Source of the DNA: Microcaldota archaeon
Lineage (GTDB): Archaea; Micrarchaeota; Micrarchaeia; CAILAH01
Direction of reading: 5' to 3'
Length of the DNA stretch: 26,212 nucleotides
Assembly (NCBI GenBank): GCA_026419815.1
Contig: JAOAKR010000002.1
Location: forward strand, 1 to 26,212
Shown: positions 1-7,853 of the stretch, piece after piece
How positions within the stretch are numbered: position 1 is the stretch's first letter
Layout of the letters: every line of letters begins with the position of its first letter
The notes under the pieces: generated by a model
Told to the model about the DNA's origin: nothing
The model's database searches: none
Seen by the model: only the letters and a program-made list of their open reading frames with translations
Translations under genes and position numbers: made by a program

Positions 1-3000
1 AAATAATGGCATACCTTGCATCATCATCCAAATAATCTGAAATGCTTATGTTGGTATAGTTGAGGCCTAATGCATCGCCAATCAAGATTCCGCTCCCGTT
101 GGCGGATACGCTTGTCCCAGAAGGCGCGTACATCCAAAATGCCCACAAGCTGTTATTATAGAGGCTGATGTTGGAAATTGTAATGTTGCTTGAATTGTAA
201 TAAAGGGTTATTCCGTCGCCACCATTATATATTTGGCCACCGCTTATAATGCTGTCATTGCAGCTTGATATAGATATGCCATATGAATTGTTCGTAAGTG
301 TATTATTGATTAATGTGCTCCCTATGCATGCCCCACCATATAAAAATGGGGCTATGAAAAAGCCTCCCCTATTGCCATACACAGAATTGTTGAGGAACAG
401 GTTCCCCCCGCCAACAACCCTGAAGCCTTCTTCTTGAGTATTGTTGTAAACGGCATTTTTCTCAAAGACATTTCCATAAGAATGGTAAATGTAAAATCCA
501 TAGTAGCTGTTGTTGTAAACCTCATTCCCGTAGAATATGTTTTCGCCACTATCCTGTAATGACACACCTGCTTCACTGTTATTGTATATCTTATTTGATG
601 TGAAGTTATTGTGAAGGGAGCTAAGCGCATATAAGCCATATTGCAAGTTTGTACTTATTGTGTTGTTCAAGAGCGTGTTGTTCGTGCTCTGGTTGAGGTA
701 AATGCCCGCAATGCTTATGTTGTATATCGTGTTGTTGGCTATTGTGTTGTTGTGGCTGTCATCAAGCTTTATGCCGTAGTAATCGCTGCTGTATATATTA
801 TTGCCTATTATTGAATTGTTATATGAGGGGTCAAGGTAGATTGCGGTGCCGCACGAATAGATATCCATATCAGTTATAAGCGTGGTGTTTGAGCTTTCCA
901 CAAAAATGCAAGTACTGGTTTTGCGCACTGTGCCGTTCATTATGGTTATGTTCGTGAGGCCGGGTGCAACATAAATGCCTGTTGTGCCGTTCTCAATTAT
1001 GTGGCCGTTCAGGTCAAGTATGACATTGCCTGAGGTGATGCCGATTGCAGCATCGTACCCTTCCCCGGAATAGTCGCTTGTAAGCACAAACGTGCCTTCC
1101 GAGCTTATTTCATGTGCGTAGCCCGCCCCGGCACACATTATGTCATACTCGCAATCGCTGTCTGCACAGTCTGTGGCCGTGTCCTCATCATTGTCAACTC
1201 CGTCTTTGCAGTGGGTTTCAAACTCACAATCATCCGAACAGGCCTCACCGGGCTCACAGCCACCATTGCCGCAGTAGCAGTCAGCTGGGCAGGTGTCTCT
1301 GTTCTCGCCTTCCTTGTAGGCGCAGAATGTGTCGTTGCAGTATTTTATCTTGTATTCGCTAAACGAAGAAACATTGGCATAAAATACTCCACTCCCACTA
1401 TCATATGAAACGTTGCATTCTGGGCTCTCGCATAGCGTACCGTCCTTTAGTAAGCGGATCACGCTGTTATTGAAAGTATTGTAAAACTCAAGCGAGGCTG
1501 TGGTGTTCAGGTTGTCGTGTGCACCTGGAACTGGCGAGAATGCAATGCTCCTGGATGAAAGCTGTGGATTCTCTGTTGTCAGTGGGGATAATATTGAGAG
1601 ATTGCTTTTTTCCCAGCGGAGCAGCGATTCCATTGTTGAATATATAAGCCTGTTCAGCCCACCGCCATTGTCAGATATTACGGTAATATTGTTGTTTCTG
1701 AAATCGTTGTTTGACGGGGATTGGCCTGAAATGGGATTGGTGCTTATATAATGTACCGTGTTGCTGTCTAATTGGGTATAAGATACATTGCCGTTTAGGG
1801 AAATGCCGTATATGTAATTTCTCACAAACCAGCTGCCCTGTGACGGCCCATCTATTACTATTCCGTGTGCCGGGCTTACGAATACGTTGCCTTCAACAAA
1901 TAAGCTGTCCGCTTGGCTGATCTTTATAGGAGTGTTGAGTATGTTGTACATTAATACTGAATTGCTTGATCCTATGTTTAGTCCTTGTGATCCAGTATTC
2001 TCGCCTTCCCACGGACATTGTGTTATGGTGATGTTTGAGTTCAAAAGGGTGAAGCTTGCGCTGCCGCCAATTTCACGGCCACCGACCCACCAGTTCTGGC
2101 ACATACTTGTGTCATTTGAGTAGAACGTGAGATTATCAGCGTAAAATGTTGAGCCTCCCATAATTGTGAAGTTTGTCCTATTGATTGCCTGCCGAAGGTC
2201 TATGGTTGTGTTGTAAGCGTTGAATATTGAGCCGCTGCCGATTGTTACATTAATGGGGGATGCGCCCGGATAAAGCGTTATTGTAACATTGTTGAGCGTG
2301 AGGTTTGCCTGATAAAATTCTGGCTCGCTGTTGACAAAAGTCGTGCTAACCAATTCACCGTTCCCAGCGGGCATTGATGAAACCCTGAAATCGGTCCAGG
2401 GGGAGTTTACCTTGATTACTACTTCGTAAGTGTAAGGTGAGGCATCAGAGATGTTCACGTAAACTGTGTAGTTGTATGATGAGTCGCCGCATACCGCGCT
2501 CCCGCTTGAAATGCGCGTCATCCCATTGATGAGGCACGTTACATTTGCCAAGCCGAAGCCATTAAACGTCCCTATTGACATTTCGTAGCCGTATATGTTG
2601 TTTGAGGGGTTGTTGTCAAGATCAAATGCGTATAACGATTGGTCTTCCAGTGTCGTTGTAATAAACACCTTTATCGTGTGCTCAGACTCGTTCGCCATTA
2701 TCTTGAATACTGCATTGCTATTAGGTTCCCAATCACCAGTATAGTTTGGTTCATCGCCAATGCGATCTGGGATTTCAAGCGGGATGGGTGCCGAGTTCTT
2801 CGTTATTTGGTATATATTGTTTGCAAAATAGAAGAGTTCGGGGTTAGAGTTGAGTATTATGCTGCCGTCAACCGGTATGTTCTCATTTGAGCAGGAGACT
2901 GCAGAATCAATTACCCAGTCGCCCCCGTTGTATGCTCCGCCGCAATACCCTGAGGGCGGCAATCCACAATCGTTCGGGCAGGAATACGGTGTTTCATAAC

Positions 3001-3379
3001 TTTCACAAACAGTATTTCCACAGCACTGTGAGCTGCAATCAGGATCACCACAATCAGTGTATGAATCCTCATCGTTATTCACAAGGTCAAAACAATATTC
3101 CTCGGTTGGGCAGTCATCGCGGCATTGCTCGCCCTCCTCGCATATTGCATTAGGGCATTCCGCAAGTATACCCGGAAGGAAGCAGTCCTGCGGGCAGGAG
3201 GTCAGCTCGGAATATGCGTCGCAAACGTGGTTGCCGCACACCGGCGGTTTTGAACAATCCTGCGGGCAGGAAAACAGGTTCTCATCCCAATCACAGAAAC
3301 GGTCGCCACAGGAGAAGGCGAATGTGAAGCCTGAGAGCAACAGTATGAATGCGAGTAAGTATATTACGTTTGCGCGCAT
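1..3379 (-). CDS. Giant secreted Cys-rich / parallel beta-helix surface protein (C-terminus off the window)
   Basis: The minus frame from ATG 3379 stays open to the left edge (1126 codons read, no stop), so the gene is truncated by the window, not broken. A hydrophobic signal peptide (MRANVIYLLAFILLLSG...) is followed by Cys modules of the CGNxxC...CPxDC type (residues about 24-150), including one with NNDEDSYTDCGDPDC. A long Asn/Ser/Thr-rich region of short beta-strand repeats follows, with a second Cys module near residues 685-750 (VDNDEDTATDCADSDC). Residues about 760-1126 are classic NosD/PbH1-like turns such as NNTIYN, NNTISTN and NNSVYGN. NxS/T sequons are very abundant. I infer an exported, probably glycosylated and Ca-binding adhesin or S-layer-associated protein; no catalytic motif was seen. 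The start is supported by the signal peptide and a TATA box 20-28 bp upstream. Confidence 0.88.
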   Translation of the reverse strand, partial: MRANVIYLLAFILLLSGFTFAFSCGDRFCDWDENLFSCPQDCSKPPVCGNHVCDAYSELTSCPQDCFLPGILAECPNAICEEGEQCRDDCPTEEYCFDLVNNDEDSYTDCGDPDCSSQCCGNTVCESYETPYSCPNDCGLPPSGYCGGAYNGGDWVIDSAVSCSNENIPVDGSIILNSNPELFYFANNIYQITKNSAPIPLEIPDRIGDEPNYTGDWEPNSNAVFKIMANESEHTIKVFITTTLEDQSLYAFDLDNNPSNNIYGYEMSIGTFNGFGLANVTCLINGMTRISSGSAVCGDSSYNYTVYVNISDASPYTYEVVIKVNSPWTDFRVSSMPAGNGELVSTTFVNSEPEFYQANLTLNNVTITLYPGASPINVTIGSGSIFNAYNTTIDLRQAINRTNFTIMGGSTFYADNLTFYSNDTSMCQNWWVGGREIGGSASFTLLNSNITITQCPWEGENTGSQGLNIGSSNSVLMYNILNTPIKISQADSLFVEGNVFVSPAHGIVIDGPSQGSWFVRNYIYGISLNGNVSYTQLDSNTVHYISTNPISGQSPSNNDFRNNNITVISDNGGGLNRLIYSTMESLLRWEKSNLSILSPLTTENPQLSSRSIAFSPVPGAHDNLNTTASLEFYNTFNNSVIRLLKDGTLCESPECNVSYDSGSGVFYANVSSFSEYKIKYCNDTFCAYKEGENRDTCPADCYCGNGGCEPGEACSDDCEFETHCKDGVDNDEDTATDCADSDCEYDIMCAGAGYAHEISSEGTFVLTSDYSGEGYDAAIGITSGNVILDLNGHIIENGTTGIYVAPGLTNITIMNGTVRKTSTCIFVESSNTTLITDMDIYSCGTAIYLDPSYNNSIIGNNIYSSDYYGIKLDDSHNNTIANNTIYNISIAGIYLNQSTNNTLLNNTISTNLQYGLYALSSLHNNFTSNKIYNNSEAGVSLQDSGENIFYGNEVYNNSYYGFYIYHSYGNVFEKNAVYNNTQEEGFRVVGGGNLFLNNSVYGNRGGFFIAPFLYGGACIGSTLINNTLTNNSYGISISSCNDSIISGGQIYNGGDGITLYYNSSNITISNISLYNNSLWAFWMYAPSGTSVSANGSGILIGDALGLNYTNISISDYLDDDARYAII

Positions 3380-3398
3380 AGTCTTTAATTGCCATATT

Positions 3399-3407
3399 AA
3401 ATATAAA
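3399..3407 (-). promoter_or_regulatory. TATA box for the beta-helix surface protein gene
   Basis: The minus-strand sequence TTTATATTT lies 20-28 bp upstream of ATG 3379 and there is no Shine-Dalgarno sequence. This is the arrangement expected for a leaderless archaeal mRNA. Confidence 0.6.
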
Positions 3408-3440
3408 AGCATTCCCATTTAACGCAGAATCCCGCTAATA

Positions 3441-3479
3441 AGGGTTGCGGGTTTTCAGCGTGCTGGGCTCGCTAACCCT
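3441..3479. other. Stem-loop between divergent promoters
   Basis: AGGGTTGCG (3441-3449) can pair with CGCTAACCCT (3470-3479), leaving one bulged T. A smaller CAGC/GCTG hairpin sits inside the loop. The element lies between the surface-protein and topA promoters and runs into a T-rich tract that is also the topA TATA region. It could be an operator, a terminator or a small RNA; the sequence does not decide. Confidence 0.35.
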
Positions 3480-3489
3480 TTTTAATTTT
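3479..3489 (+). promoter_or_regulatory. TATA-like element for topA
   Basis: TTTTTAATTTT is centred about 25 bp before ATG 3509, which would place the transcript start at or very near the start codon. Confidence 0.5.
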
Positions 3490-3508
3490 GCGGGGGGGAA
3501 TATGGGCA

Positions 3509-5530
3509 ATGCCAAACAGGCCGATGCTAATCATTGCTGAAAAGCCAAAGGTAGCCGAGAAAATCGCAAGATTCCTTGATGAGAATGCCAAGAAGAAGTA
3601 TGAGTCAAAGGTTGCATACTATGAGCTGGAACGGGGCGGCAAGAAGATTTACGTGGCGAGTGCTGTGGGCCACATATTCGCGTTAAAGGAGGCCGGTGGT
3701 GGGGTTGGCGAGATCCCGGTTTTTGATGTTAAGTGGGTGCCAGCACACCTTTCGGACAAGAGTGCGGCGCATACCAAGGATTACGTTAAGGCGCTTGAGG
3801 CGCTCGCAAAGAAGGCTGAGGTATACGTTTCTGCGTGCGACTATGATATTGAGGGCTCGCTTATCGGGTTCAACGCGATAAGGTTCATTGCGGGCACTGA
3901 GAAGGGCAAGAGAATGAAATTCTCGGCGCTCACAAAAGAGGACATCGTTAAGGCTTTTGAAGAGATGGGTGAGCTTGACTATAACAATGCATACGCCGGT
4001 GAAACCAGGCATATACTTGATTGGTACTGGGGCATCAATTTGAGCAGGGCGCTTATGCAGTCTATCAGGAATGCCGGGCTGTATAAAGTTATGAGCATTG
4101 GGAGGGTGCAAGGCCCAACGCTTGACATCCTAGTAAAGCGCGAGAAGGAGATCCAGGCGTTCAAGCCCGAGCCGTTCTGGCAGCTTTACGTTGAGAAGGA
4201 TGGGGTTAAATACCTGCACGAGAAGGATAAGTTCTGGGATGAGCGCGAGGCTGAAAGGGCATATGGGCGCACTACACTTGCAGGCAAAGTTAAGGAGATT
4301 GAAAGGAGCGAGGTGCGTGTTCCTCCCCCATACCCATTTGACCTTACGACGCTGCAGATAGAGGCATACAGAGCGTTCAAGATGGGCCCGAAGGAAGTGC
4401 TGCAGCTGACGCAAAATTTGTATGAGAACTCATACATCAGTTACCCGAGGACCAGCTCACAGCAGCTGCCGCCATCGCTCGGGCTGAGGGGGATACTTGA
4501 AAAGATTGCGAAAATTGAGGATTACTCAAAAGAGGCAAAGTTCCTGCTTTCAAATGGGCTGACCAAGCCCAAGGATGGCCCTAAGAGCGATCCTGCCCAC
4601 CCGGCAATACACCCGACTGGCATACACGGGAAAATGGGTGAGCGCGAGAAGAAGCTTTATGACCTGATTGTGAGGAGATTCCTTGCGTGCTTTGGTGAGG
4701 GCGCGGTTAAGGAGAGCACCAAGGTTACGCTTGATATGGGCGGAGAGCATTACATTGGGAAAGGTATGGTAGTAAAGAAGGAAGGGTGGATACCGCTTTA
4801 CGGGAAGTATTATGCGCCTGAGGAGGAGAGGCTGCCGCCGCTTGAGAGGGGGCAAGAGTTCCGCGCTGAGAGGAAGCATAATGAAAAGAAAATGACGCAG
4901 CCTCCAAAACGGTATACGCCCACATCGCTGGTGAAAGCGCTTGAGAAAAACAATTTGGGGACCAAAGCGACACGTGCCACGATAATAGAGACGCTTTTCA
5001 AGAGGGATTACGTCAGATCCGAGAGCATAGAGGTGAGCGAGTACGGGATGAAGGTGCACGAGGTGCTGCACAAGTATTGCCCTGAAATTCTTGATGAGAA
5101 CCTTACGCGGGCGTTTGAGGAGAAGGTTGAGAAGATACAGGAGGGCAAGGAACAGGAGGAGAAGGTGCTCAGTGAGGCGCGTGAGGTGCTCAAAAAGATA
5201 ATCAAGGAATTTATGCAGAATGACGATAAGATAGGGCCGGCGCTTGTTGAGGCGTTCAGGGGGAGTGAGCGGAGGCGCAATTTCATAATGAAATGTGGCA
5301 AGTGCGGCAAGGACCTGGTCGTGAAGAACACGCGGGATGGCAGGATATTCATAGGGTGCACTGGCTGGCCAAGCTGCAACAACGCCTATCCCATACCTAA
5401 TGATGTCAAAAAGGTGAGCTTCGTTAAGCAATGCCCAAAGTGCGGTGGTCCAGTGATTAGGTATAGGATGCGCAAGTTCACGGTCACGAGGTGTGCCGGG
5501 CGTGCCTGCGATTATAAGGAAGGTGCCTGA
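3509..5530 (+). CDS. topA: DNA topoisomerase I (type IA)
   Basis: This enzyme relaxes negative supercoils by transient single-strand cleavage through a 5'-phosphotyrosine. A Toprim domain opens the protein (LIIAEKPKVAEKIA), with acidic metal ligands in ACDYDIEG (D111, D113, E115). The catalytic Tyr is Y312 in NSYISYPRTSS. Two C-terminal zinc ribbons follow, with Cys 596/599/617/623 and 642/645/662/667. The length, 673 residues, is typical of archaeal TopA. I chose ATG 3509: it has a TATA-like element at the leaderless distance, and an in-frame TTG at 3488 lies inside that element. The gene is divergent from the surface protein gene and is followed by a tRNA gene. Confidence 0.95.
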   Translation: MPNRPMLIIAEKPKVAEKIARFLDENAKKKYESKVAYYELERGGKKIYVASAVGHIFALKEAGGGVGEIPVFDVKWVPAHLSDKSAAHTKDYVKALEALAKKAEVYVSACDYDIEGSLIGFNAIRFIAGTEKGKRMKFSALTKEDIVKAFEEMGELDYNNAYAGETRHILDWYWGINLSRALMQSIRNAGLYKVMSIGRVQGPTLDILVKREKEIQAFKPEPFWQLYVEKDGVKYLHEKDKFWDEREAERAYGRTTLAGKVKEIERSEVRVPPPYPFDLTTLQIEAYRAFKMGPKEVLQLTQNLYENSYISYPRTSSQQLPPSLGLRGILEKIAKIEDYSKEAKFLLSNGLTKPKDGPKSDPAHPAIHPTGIHGKMGEREKKLYDLIVRRFLACFGEGAVKESTKVTLDMGGEHYIGKGMVVKKEGWIPLYGKYYAPEEERLPPLERGQEFRAERKHNEKKMTQPPKRYTPTSLVKALEKNNLGTKATRATIIETLFKRDYVRSESIEVSEYGMKVHEVLHKYCPEILDENLTRAFEEKVEKIQEGKEQEEKVLSEAREVLKKIIKEFMQNDDKIGPALVEAFRGSERRRNFIMKCGKCGKDLVVKNTRDGRIFIGCTGWPSCNNAYPIPNDVKKVSFVKQCPKCGGPVIRYRMRKFTVTRCAGRACDYKEGA

Positions 5531-5536
5531 AAAACA

Positions 5537-5546
5537 TATTTATAGG
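5537..5546 (+). promoter_or_regulatory. TATA box for tRNA-Gly
   Basis: The A/T-rich element ATTTATAGG lies about 28 bp upstream of the first tRNA base, at the usual archaeal TATA spacing. Confidence 0.55.
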
Positions 5547-5571
5547 TTTACGGCTGAATATTCCCCGTTAG

Positions 5572-5693
5572 GCGATTGTAGTCTAGCCTGGTAGGACATG
5601 GCCTTGCCATTGGCTTTTCTGTGGGATGCCACTAAAAGCCAGCAAAAGAAAATCAAAAAGGCTAAAACCCGGGTTCAAATCCCGGCGATCGCA
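5572..5693 (+). tRNA. tRNA-Gly(GCC), intron-containing
   Basis: The acceptor stem GCGATTG (5572-5578) pairs with CGATCGC (5686-5692), with A73 at 5693. The D-stem is GTCT/GGAC. The anticodon stem TGGCC (5599-5603) pairs with GGCTA (5660-5664). The anticodon GCC is at 5606-5608 and the T arm is CCGGG-TTCAAAT-CCCGG. CCA is not encoded. Removing a 49-nt intron after position 37 restores a normal cloverleaf. A poly-T tract follows at once. Confidence 0.93.
5610..5658 (+). other. tRNA-Gly intron at canonical position 37/38 (49 nt)
   Basis: The intron holds a strong hairpin: TGGCTTTT (5611-5618) pairs with AAAAGCCA (5634-5641), with an inner GTGG/CCAC stem. A relaxed bulge-helix-bulge can be drawn with 5' bulge CAT (cut CA|T), a TTG/CAA central helix and 3' bulge AAA next to the anticodon stem. 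A competing helix TTGC (5604-5607) with GCAA (5642-5645) stacks directly on the hairpin but would put the 3' cut at the wrong place. The intron is too short to hold a C/D guide. Confidence 0.8.
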
Positions 5694-5703
5694 TTTTTTA
5701 TTT
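5694..5703 (+). terminator. Poly-T terminator of tRNA-Gly
   Basis: TTTTTTATTT directly follows the tRNA 3' end, a typical archaeal T-tract terminator. It runs into the stop codon of the convergent ferritin-like gene. Confidence 0.5.
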
Positions 5704-5705
5704 GG

Positions 5706-5984
5706 TTATGCCTTTTCGTCCACTTCTTTCTTGCCCTCAATGAGCTCGCGCTCCTGCTCCTTGTCAAGCCTGAGCAGGAGTGCCTGGAACTCGCCCACGT
5801 GCGTCTTCTCTTCCTTTGCAATGTCAAGGAGTATCCTGCGGATTTCTGGGCGCGTTGTCTTGGCTGCAAGCTGCTCGTACAGGCTGACTGCATCAAGCTC
5901 CGCAATTATGCCCACACGGAGTATCTCGCGGTCTACTTGCTCCTTGCCTACTTTGGATAGGTCGATTGGCAATGCTGACATCAT
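5706..5984 (-). CDS. EncFtn-like half-ferritin
   Basis: A small two-helix ferritin-like protein of 92 residues. Helix 1 holds E29 in AELDAVSLYEQL and helix 2 holds ExxH in AKEEKTHVGEF (E59, H62). This is the E...ExxH pattern of encapsulated ferritins, which form iron-oxidising sites only on dimerisation. Family knowledge: relatives occur as cargo of, or fused to, encapsulin shells. No encapsulin gene lies in this window. The Lys/Glu-rich C-terminal tail could be a targeting segment, but that is speculative. The protein starts with two Met codons; TATA-like CAATTTAAG (complement, about 6005-6014) fits either. A generic rubrerythrin-like protein is the main alternative. Confidence 0.75.
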   Translation of the reverse strand: MMSALPIDLSKVGKEQVDREILRVGIIAELDAVSLYEQLAAKTTRPEIRRILLDIAKEEKTHVGEFQALLLRLDKEQERELIEGKKEVDEKA

Positions 5985-6042
5985 GCTGCTATTTATCCGC
6001 CAACCAATTTAAGCGTGAACGGTCGGGCTGAAAAAGGAAAAA

Positions 6043-6048
6043 TTTAAA
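6043..6048 (+). promoter_or_regulatory. TATA box for the ATP-grasp gene
   Basis: TTTAAA lies 27-32 bp before ATG 6075 with no Shine-Dalgarno sequence, consistent with a leaderless transcript. Confidence 0.5.
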
Positions 6049-6074
6049 GTATGGTGTGTTGCGAATAATCGCTA

Positions 6075-7037
6075 ATGCAGCGTATTGCAACGTTCAATTA
6101 CAGGCAGGAAATACCTAAGAATACATACGGTTTCAGGGCAATGCTTGCAAAAGACGCAGCTGGGATTGACCCGGCTATGCTGTCGTTCTCAACATACAGC
6201 AGGCACCTGCCAGCGATTGTTATGTGCCGTACTCCAAAGGTCCTTAAATTCAGCAAGTGCCTGGATTCACTCCGTGTCTGCAGGCACTTCCCGGAGATAA
6301 TGCCCTCAGACTTTATCCCGATGGCTATAGACGCCTCTGACATTGATTTGGTGGCGCAAAAAATAGCAAGGAGCGGCCTGGCGTGGTATGTGAAGCCAGA
6401 TAAGTTTTTTGCGAGGGGGGACCTTGTGCACAGGATTGAGCCGAAGGGGAAGAGCATCTGCATATCCACATATGAAGACTCGCAGATAATCCCTCGCGAG
6501 CATCTACCTGAATTCCTGTCGGGCCTGGCTGCACGCGCGGCGGCCGGCAATGCGGGGCTGCTTCTCCAGCGTGAGGTTGAGCATTACGGTGAGGTTAGAG
6601 TGCTGCTCCAGAAGTATGAAGGCTTCTTGGTGCCCCAATATATGTATATGAAGGAAAAGAATGGGATAGGGTGCAACGTTGCAAAAGGTGCTCGCGTGCG
6701 CGAGTATTACGATAAGGCGCTTGAGGGGTACGCAACAGGAATCATAAACATGCTGATACGCGAGTATGCTGGCGAGCTTACAATTGCAAAGGCTGAATTT
6801 GTCAAGCTTTTTGCGACTGTTGCAGTTGATTTTATGGTCTCAAGGCGCGGCTATTTCTTCTGTGAATATAACACCGGGCCGGGCATGGAAGGGGTTAAGG
6901 CGCTCGCACCGCGCACATTCAGGAACATTATGCTCACTTACCTCTACAACATTGAGCTGTGCCTTGAGGGCATTTCAAGGATGGGAGAGGATGCGTTCTA
7001 CACGCACGCATTCTCCGGGAAGGAATTGCCAACTTAG
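6075..7037 (+). CDS. ATP-grasp (RimK-like) ligase, substrate unknown
   Basis: The 320-residue protein has the ATP-grasp order. A Lys-containing nucleotide-binding strand WYVKPDKFFARGDLV (K107) is followed by QREVEHYGEVRVLL, NVAKGARV (Asn/Gly loop, 201-208), a metal-binding Asp (D252, VAVDFMV) and CEYNTGPGMEG (E264, N266), close to the RimK signature EVNTSPGLEG. RimK relatives join amino acids to a carboxyl group; the substrate cannot be read from the sequence. The first 100 residues are a less recognisable substrate domain rich in Cys and Arg. It lies upstream of fibrillarin, and the archaeal fibrillarin partner Nop5, often encoded next to it, is not here. Confidence 0.7.
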   Translation: MQRIATFNYRQEIPKNTYGFRAMLAKDAAGIDPAMLSFSTYSRHLPAIVMCRTPKVLKFSKCLDSLRVCRHFPEIMPSDFIPMAIDASDIDLVAQKIARSGLAWYVKPDKFFARGDLVHRIEPKGKSICISTYEDSQIIPREHLPEFLSGLAARAAAGNAGLLLQREVEHYGEVRVLLQKYEGFLVPQYMYMKEKNGIGCNVAKGARVREYYDKALEGYATGIINMLIREYAGELTIAKAEFVKLFATVAVDFMVSRRGYFFCEYNTGPGMEGVKALAPRTFRNIMLTYLYNIELCLEGISRMGEDAFYTHAFSGKELPT

Positions 7038-7044
7038 GTGTGTG

Positions 7045-7188
7045 ATGGCGGGCACATACACTTATTGCAACCACTGCATTGGCCAAGCTCGTGCTTGCGC
7101 GCTCCTTGGCGGTGGCAGGCGGACGTTTATACTGCGGGCTTGTTGTGGTGGCGGGCGCATATTCATAAGCTTGCGGGGGGTAAATTAA
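7045..7188 (+). CDS. Possible small Cys-rich protein (47 aa)
   Basis: An ATG 7 bp after the previous stop opens a 47-codon frame ending 2 bp before fibrillarin. The product contains YCNHC, ACALL and RACC, hence possible metal-binding cysteines, and a repeated Gly-rich stretch (LLGGGRRTF, CCGGGRIFI). A weak AGGTG lies upstream. No family is recognised. The Gly/Cys bias could simply come from the GGTGGCGGG-type DNA repeat here, so the call is weak. Confidence 0.25.
   Translation: MAGTYTYCNHCIGQARACALLGGGRRTFILRACCGGGRIFISLRGVN
7111..7182 (+). repeat. Two imperfect 36-bp repeats, each with a TATA-like core, upstream of fibrillarin
   Basis: Copy 1 begins GGTGGCAGGCGGACGTTTAT at 7111; copy 2 begins GGTGGCGGGCGCATATTCAT at 7147. 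Both continue to TGCGGG. The second TATA-like core is about 25 bp before ATG 7191 and may be the working promoter; the first could be a duplicated upstream promoter. A weaker third resemblance starts near 7045. Confidence 0.4.
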
Positions 7189-7190
7189 TT

Positions 7191-7853
7191 ATGGGAAACA
7201 TAAAGGGCACTCAATTGGCAGGGGTTTACAATGCGGACGGCAAGCTAGCCACGCTAAGCATAAGCCCCGGCTTCAGGATACACGGGGAGATGGTTACCAA
7301 GGGCGGTGATAAGGAATACCGCATCTGGGACCCAAACAGGAGCAAGCTCGCTGCCGCGATAAAGAAGGGCCTTAAGAATTGGCCGTTTGCCCCTGGCAAG
7401 AACGTGCTTTACCTTGGTGCGGCGTCTGGGGTGACTGTGAGCTTCATATCTGATATTGTGGGTGAAAGTGGGAAGGTGTATGCGGTTGAGTTCTCCCCAA
7501 ATAGCATGCGCGACCTCCTGCTTAGGTGTGAGCGGAGAAAAAATGTGTGGCCTATACTTGCAGATGCAAGGCTTCCCGAGACTTATAGCTACGTCGGGCA
7601 GGTTGACGTCCTGTTTGAAGACGTGGCACAGCCCGACCAAGACAGGATACTGATTGAGAATGCGAGGTATCTTAAAAAGGGCGGTATTGCTATGATTGCG
7701 GTCAAGTCGCAGTCAATTGATGTGCGGCTCAAGCCAAAGGACATCTACAAGCGGGTGCTTGACAGCTTAGGAAAGCATTTTGACATCCTTGAGAAGCTTG
7801 AGCTGGACCCGTTTGAGAAGCACCATATGTTCATTGTTGCAAGAAAAAGATAG
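7191..7853 (+). CDS. flpA: Fibrillarin, rRNA/tRNA 2'-O-methyltransferase
   Basis: This is the catalytic subunit of C/D-box ribonucleoproteins; it methylates ribose 2'-OH at sites chosen by guide RNAs, using S-adenosylmethionine. The 220-residue protein shows the archaeal N-terminal domain (SISPGFRIHGEMV), SAM motif I (VLYLGAASGVTVSFISD), acidic motif II (GKVYAVEFSP), the conserved Asp in DVLFEDVAQPDQ and the catalytic Lys region MIAVKSQSID. ATG 7191 is preferred over upstream in-frame GTG 7038 because the family begins here and the intervening translation is not protein-like. Its stop abuts the stop of the convergent PAP2 gene. The putative C/D guide in the tRNA-Trp intron would be a substrate-guiding partner. 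Confidence 0.95.
   Translation: MGNIKGTQLAGVYNADGKLATLSISPGFRIHGEMVTKGGDKEYRIWDPNRSKLAAAIKKGLKNWPFAPGKNVLYLGAASGVTVSFISDIVGESGKVYAVEFSPNSMRDLLLRCERRKNVWPILADARLPETYSYVGQVDVLFEDVAQPDQDRILIENARYLKKGGIAMIAVKSQSIDVRLKPKDIYKRVLDSLGKHFDILEKLELDPFEKHHMFIVARKR

Noticed and set aside
4550..5431. Long antisense reading frame (293 codons) inside topA
   Set aside because: topA is certain here; the antisense product has no recognisable domain and follows from topA codon bias.
7038..7190. GTG 7038 as start of fibrillarin
   Set aside because: The extra 51 residues are Trp/His/Leu-rich and unlike fibrillarin; ATG 7191 begins the family's conserved start.
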